Shown here one piece after another: positions 15,906 through 18,453 of a stretch of 18,453 nt of DNA. The position numbers were made by a program, and so were the translations under genes. The notes beneath the pieces were generated by a model. It searched no databases. It was not told where the DNA came from and was given only the letters and a program-made list of their open reading frames with translations. The first letter of the stretch is position 1; every line of letters begins with the position of its first letter. Source of the DNA: an uncultured Collinsella sp. (GTDB lineage: Bacteria; Actinomycetota; Coriobacteriia; Coriobacteriales; Coriobacteriaceae); contig CABVAO010000032.1 in NCBI GenBank assembly GCA_902496335.1, positions 1 through 18,453 of the forward strand, read 5' to 3'.

Positions 15906-15990
15906 TGAGTGTATTACATGCGTACATCCAAGGGAGATTTCACGCTCGTTTCTGAAGGATGTAGTACGTTTGTAATATCGTTTACACTCA
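15906..15990. repeat. Long imperfect inverted repeat in the intergenic region
   Basis: Three blocks on the left (TGAGTGTA 15906-15913, TTACA 15914-15918, TACATCC 15923-15929) recur as reverse complements in mirrored order on the right (GGATGTA 15957-15963, TGTAA 15971-15975, TACACTCA 15983-15990), with short insertions between. The arms enclose 27 bases. It could be a folded leader RNA or a spaced pair of binding sites. Confidence 0.4.
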
Positions 15991-16090
15991 ATTACTCTAG
16001 TGCAATAAAGTAGTGGTTGTAAGATTGGCTATTATTAGCCGATGTTGTATTTGACTATTCAAATTGCACGCTCATTAAGGGAGGCCAGTG

Positions 16091-16414
16091 ATGTCATCGA
16101 CTCAAAAACGAGCCATCCTGCAGGTGCGCATTCGCGAGGAAGACAAGCAGCATGCCGAGCATCTCTACGACGCCATGGGCACATCGCTCGCCGAAGCCGT
16201 CCGCCTATTTGTCGCGCAAAGCATTTTGATGCGCAAGCTTCCCTTTCAGCCAGTCGCCGTGCGCTCAAAGGACGGCACCGCCGCCTATGGATCGCTCAAA
16301 GCATATGGTGACCCCAATCGCCGCTCCGAGGAGCGCAATGCCTGGATTGAATACCTTGCTACAGAAAGCGACGATTCGATTTTGGGCCCCGAGGAAGTAG
16401 ATATCCATGAGTAG
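16091..16414 (+). CDS. RelB/DinJ-type ribbon-helix-helix antitoxin
   Basis: The 107-residue protein begins with a ribbon-helix-helix region, ILQVRIREEDKQHAEHLYDA followed by MGTSLAEAVRLFVAQSILMR (residues 9-48), and KLPFQP, the pattern of RelB/DinJ antitoxins that dimerise through the strand, bind their own promoter and neutralise a toxin with the C-terminal part. The C-terminal half is longer and more charged than in short DinJ proteins, ending acidic (ESDDSILGPEEVDIHE). ATG 16091 has AGGGAGG 6 nt upstream; the GTG one codon earlier is too close. The last 8 bases overlap the next gene, usual for a toxin-antitoxin pair. The small GGCTA/TAGCC dyad at 16027-16040 could be its operator. Confidence 0.85.
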   Translation: MSSTQKRAILQVRIREEDKQHAEHLYDAMGTSLAEAVRLFVAQSILMRKLPFQPVAVRSKDGTAAYGSLKAYGDPNRRSEERNAWIEYLATESDDSILGPEEVDIHE

Positions 16415-16862
16415 CACCATCATCGACGAGACCGTCATCCTGCGCTACCTGCTTGACGACGACGAAGTTCTGTCCCCGCGCGCCGCCAAGGTCATCGCCA
16501 CGCGCACCGCTCGCGTCTACCCCGAAATCATCACGCGTGTCGTGGTCACGCTGCGCGACGTCTATAAGGTTCCCCGCGTTGAGATTGCTACGGCCATGAG
16601 AAGGCTGCTCGATGACGTCATGGTCGACGAGCCCACCGTTGTCGCCCTTGCCGTCAAACTCTTTGGCAAGACTCATATGGACTTTACTGACTGTCTGCTT
16701 GCCGCCCGTACCGCCATCTACAACGATGATGTCGTGAGCTTTGGCAAGCCCATCATCCAAGGCATGATCGATTACCGCCACAAGCGCCAAACCGCAGCCG
16801 AAGCCCGCAGCCGCAGCACCGACTCCACCATCGACAAGCTCCGCCATCACGGTCGCCACTAA
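16407..16862 (+). CDS. PIN-domain toxin (VapC-like), atypical active site
   Basis: The 151-residue protein resembles PIN-domain ribonuclease toxins. The N-terminal motif IIDETVILRYLLDDDE (5-20) gives the first acidic residue D7, and FTDCLLAARTA (93-103) gives D95. The second usual acidic position, a Glu in an AEVVYVL-like helix, appears to be R44 (ITRVVVTLRDVYKV), and the last, an Asp in TFDKDL, appears to be G113 (SFGKPI). Nearby E40 or D51 might substitute. The C-terminal 25 residues are Arg/Ser-rich. If active it would cut RNA, possibly tRNA as known VapC toxins do; if not, it may act only with its antitoxin as a repressor. The start overlaps the antitoxin stop by 8 nt, so the two are co-translated. 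Confidence 0.75.
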   Translation: MSSTIIDETVILRYLLDDDEVLSPRAAKVIATRTARVYPEIITRVVVTLRDVYKVPRVEIATAMRRLLDDVMVDEPTVVALAVKLFGKTHMDFTDCLLAARTAIYNDDVVSFGKPIIQGMIDYRHKRQTAAEARSRSTDSTIDKLRHHGRH

Positions 16863-16953
16863 CCCCATCCCCACCTGAGTTGCGGTGAAATACGGACTGA
16901 TTTATGCCTTTAAAGGCCACAACAGTCCGTATTTCACCGCAACTTATTGAAGG
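16862..16953 (-). repeat. Palindromic element, copy A (about 90 bp)
   Basis: A 22-bp perfect inverted repeat (left arm AGTTGCGGTGAAATACGGAC plus TG at 16878-16899; right arm at 16923-16944) encloses 23 bases that include a second palindrome, GCCTTTAAAGGC (16906-16917). It matches copy B at 18150-18244 when reverse-complemented, including flanks outside the arms, so it is a discrete repeated element. It starts at the stop codon of the toxin gene and ends 20 bp before the stop of the convergent gene, so its hairpin could also act as a two-way transcription stop, though it lacks T tails. Confidence 0.85.
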
Positions 16954-16972
16954 TGGACCGAGAACGATTTCG

Positions 16973-17995
16973 CTATCGGGAGTCGGCGTAGGGTTTTATT
17001 GTCGGAATGCTGTAACCGCGCATCATGGCACCGAACGATTCTACGTCGTAGGTGTCCGAGAGTTTGAAATGAATGACGTTGTGGCCCATGGCGCGAAGGT
17101 TCGCGTCGCGCATGAGGGCCGCTCGATACGTTTTTGCCGCCGCCCGCTCTGGATCATTTTGAGCCTCGTCTTCAAACTTGCCTAGCCCATGCAGCTCTGC
17201 CAGCGTCCATGAGCCGTCTGGCATCTGCCAGCCATAATCTGCTAGATAATAGCCAGCGTTTCCCGGTCGCGTTATCTCAACTTGAAGCTCGGGCGCGGCA
17301 ACCCCAGCGAGAATCATCGCTGCTCTCGCCTCAGACTCGCCGCCATTGTCTGACCTGCCGTCCATATACTCAAAAACGTCAAAAGCACGCGCGATGCCAT
17401 GCAGCCCTCGACAATTTGCCTGCGCATATGCTCGCAGCTCTTCGCGTTCGACATCGTACTCACGGGCCAAGCCATCGACATAACCCAGCGCATAGCGAAA
17501 GGCGCTCGATCGCGCGATATCAACAACCGTTCGACACGGATCCGTCAGTGTAAACAGACCAAGCCGCCACACTTCGCCCGGGCGCCAGCGCTTGTATTCA
17601 ACGAACTCATACGTATCACGCCTTGTAGACCGTGGCAGCAGCACTTGCACTTTATCCAGAAGCGTATACGCCGAGCCGATGCCGTAGAGCAGCGCTGCTG
17701 TCGCTCCGCAAAACACAGCATCCGGTTCAACGACCGCAATAGCGGATGCCAGCTGAAAGATACGATCTTCAACCCCAAGATTATTCCAATAGACCGGATC
17801 CGCATACACATGGTTGTAAAGACGAAGCATGAGCTCTTCCTGCATAAGCTCGCGCGCACGGCGTTCATCCCAAGGATCAATTGTTATAAGCAGCTGTCCA
17901 TCTTGATGAATTCCAACGGCCGAGAATAGCATCCTTGCATAGGACTGCGGAAAATGTTTGCCTTTATCGAGCATGGCCAACCCCATAACCATCAC
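16973..17995 (-). CDS. AbiEi-like / DUF559-like protein (putative PD-(D/E)XK nuclease-type C-terminus)
   Basis: I recognise no named gene. The roughly 340-residue protein has an N-terminal half like the AbiEi antitoxin-type proteins common in actinobacteria (FCGATAALLYGIGS at 95-108, VQVLLPRSTRR at 116-126, LTLTDPCRTVVDIARSSAF-type segment around 148-166). Its C-terminal half has the pattern of DUF559/Vsr-like nucleases: SEARAAMILAGV (221-232), YYLADYGW (249-256, D253), TLAELHGLGKF (264-274, E267 and K273), RDANLRAMGHNVIHFKLSD (296-314). No HTH is obvious. The start is uncertain: the first possible codon is GTG 17995, with ATG 17992, 17986 and 17974 following, and no good ribosome site upstream. 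It stands alone, convergent to the toxin-antitoxin pair and between two copies of a palindromic element. Codon use is less GC-rich than the hydrogenase cluster, hinting at transfer. Confidence 0.6.
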   Translation of the reverse strand: MMVMGLAMLDKGKHFPQSYARMLFSAVGIHQDGQLLITIDPWDERRARELMQEELMLRLYNHVYADPVYWNNLGVEDRIFQLASAIAVVEPDAVFCGATAALLYGIGSAYTLLDKVQVLLPRSTRRDTYEFVEYKRWRPGEVWRLGLFTLTDPCRTVVDIARSSAFRYALGYVDGLAREYDVEREELRAYAQANCRGLHGIARAFDVFEYMDGRSDNGGESEARAAMILAGVAAPELQVEITRPGNAGYYLADYGWQMPDGSWTLAELHGLGKFEDEAQNDPERAAAKTYRAALMRDANLRAMGHNVIHFKLSDTYDVESFGAMMRGYSIPTIKPYADSR

Positions 17996-18149
17996 GGCGG
18001 AGAGAATACCATTACGCTATCGCATGCTTCCGTCCGCAGGCCTTGCCAAAAGCTGACCAAAAGCTTGACGTCGCAGGTCAGAGCTTCAAAAAATATTTCC
18101 ACTCTCGGTAGACGGTCGCTACGATCCTCCCAACGGCATCAAAATCCAA

Positions 18150-18244
18150 CCTTACAAATAGTTGCGGTGAAATACGGACTACATGGGCCATAAAAGCCGA
18201 AAAACAGTCCGTATTTCACCGCAACTTAGGAGGGGATGTGGGGT
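18150..18244 (+). repeat. Palindromic element, copy B (about 90 bp)
   Basis: A 21-bp perfect inverted repeat (arms 18160-18180 and 18206-18226) encloses 25 bases. The arms are identical to those of copy A. Compared with reverse-complemented copy A, the left flank (CCTTACAAATAG here, CCTTCAATAAG there) and right flank (TAGGAGGGGATG here, CAGGTGGGGATG there) are also similar, while the centre has diverged but kept its length. This part of the 314-bp gap between the AbiEi-like gene and the tRNA holds this element and a terminator; 17996-18149 shows nothing else clear. Confidence 0.85.
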
Positions 18245-18258
18245 CCCCGGCATGTATA

Positions 18259-18296
18259 TGAAAACGGCTCTGGCACCAAATGGAACCAGAGCCGTT
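18259..18296 (-). terminator. Intrinsic terminator of the tRNA operon
   Basis: An 11-bp perfect stem (AACGGCTCTGG at 18263-18273, CCAGAGCCGTT at 18286-18296) with a 12-nt loop is followed on the minus strand by TTTTCAT. It begins 13 nt past the tRNA-Gly CCA end and is read in the tRNA direction. Confidence 0.8.
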
Positions 18297-18308
18297 AAAG
18301 ATATCCTA

Positions 18309-18382
18309 TGGAGCGGGCGACGGGAATCGAACCCGCGTCATCAGCTTGGAAGGCTGGGGTTCTACCATTGAACTACGCCCGC
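18309..18382 (-). tRNA. tRNA-Gly (anticodon TCC)
   Basis: The minus strand gives a complete cloverleaf. Acceptor arms GCGGGCG (complement at 18376-18382) and CGCCCGC (complement at 18313-18319) pair, the T arm contains GGTTCGATTCC, and the anticodon loop CTTCCAA (complement at 18346-18352) has anticodon TCC. The terminal CCA is encoded (18309-18311). It follows tRNA-Pro by 6 bp, so they are probably one transcript. Confidence 0.96.
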
Positions 18383-18388
18383 AAGATA

Positions 18389-18453
18389 TGGTCGGGACGA
18401 CAGGATTTGAACCTGCGACATCCTGCTCCCAAAGCAGGCGCGCTACCAAACTG
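18389..18453 (-). tRNA. tRNA-Pro (anticodon TGG), 5' end beyond the window
   Basis: The minus strand shows the 3' 65 bases of a tRNA: D-arm part CAGTTTGGTAGCGC, anticodon loop TTTGGGA (complement at 18427-18433) with anticodon TGG, T arm with GGTTCAAATCC, acceptor 3' strand CGTCCCG, A73 and an encoded CCA. About 12 bases of the 5' end are outside the window. Confidence 0.94.

Larger units (their letters stand above)
15662..16090. other. Divergent intergenic region between the formate hydrogenlyase cluster and the toxin-antitoxin operon
   Basis: About 430 bases hold no gene that I can support and are more AT-rich than the flanks. They must contain the promoter of the leftward cluster and probably that of the rightward pair. 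I see a leader hairpin (CCGGACC 15714-15720 with GGTCCGG 15727-15733), a 24-bp palindrome at 15841-15864, a long imperfect inverted repeat at 15906-15990 and a small GGCTA/TAGCC hairpin at 16027-16040. I find no convincing sigma-54 (GG-N10-GC) or clean sigma-70 promoter for the leftward cluster. Confidence 0.6.

Noticed and set aside
16862..18244. A CRISPR array or insertion sequence formed by the repeated palindromes
   Set aside because: Only two copies, 1.3 kb apart and in opposite orientation, with no spacers and no transposase gene between them.

Overview
The window is about 18.5 kb of GC-rich bacterial DNA. It is dominated by one long minus-strand gene cluster for a formate hydrogenlyase built around a group 4 [NiFe] hydrogenase (Hyf, hydrogenase-4 type). 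The gene content, a UGA-encoded selenocysteine formate dehydrogenase and the Shine-Dalgarno-led, tightly packed genes suggest an anaerobic gut actinobacterium of the Coriobacteriia, most likely Collinsella or a relative. That taxonomic call is inference; no marker gene is present to prove it.

Layout, in the direction of transcription (right to left, minus strand, 15661 to 252): a four-cluster ferredoxin subunit, fdhF (formate dehydrogenase H with an in-frame TGA read as Sec140), a second four-cluster ferredoxin (HyfA type), then hyfB, C, D, E, F, G, H and I, an HycH-like assembly protein, the HycI-type maturation protease, and a FocA-type formate channel. A strong intrinsic terminator follows focA. 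From hyfA to hycI, neighbours are 0-15 nt apart or overlap slightly. Larger gaps lie on either side of fdhF (76 and 78 nt), and the one downstream of fdhF holds a very strong hairpin. At the far left edge a separate minus-strand gene begins, coding for a molybdopterin oxidoreductase with an N-terminal Cys motif.

Expected working: FocA moves formate across the membrane, and FdhF oxidises formate to CO2 at a Mo/Sec site. The 4Fe-4S ferredoxin subunits pass electrons through HyfH and HyfI to the [NiFe] centre in HyfG, which reduces protons to H2. HyfB, HyfD and HyfF (antiporter-like), HyfC (NuoH-like) and HyfE (NuoK-like) form a membrane arm resembling complex I that could couple the reaction to ion transport. 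HycI trims HyfG after Ni insertion. No FhlA/HyfR-type regulator, hyp maturation genes or sel genes are in the window.

Right of the cluster, a divergent intergenic region of about 430 bp carries a perfect 24-bp palindrome, repeated TTGCAGG half-sites and other inverted repeats. A plus-strand type II toxin-antitoxin pair follows (RelB/DinJ-like antitoxin, PIN-domain toxin with atypical active-site positions). Next comes a minus-strand gene whose protein looks like an AbiEi-like N-terminal region joined to a DUF559/Vsr-like nuclease region. Two copies of a palindromic element of about 90 bp, in opposite orientation, bracket this gene. The right edge holds tRNA-Gly(TCC) and a truncated tRNA-Pro(TGG) on the minus strand, with an intrinsic terminator.
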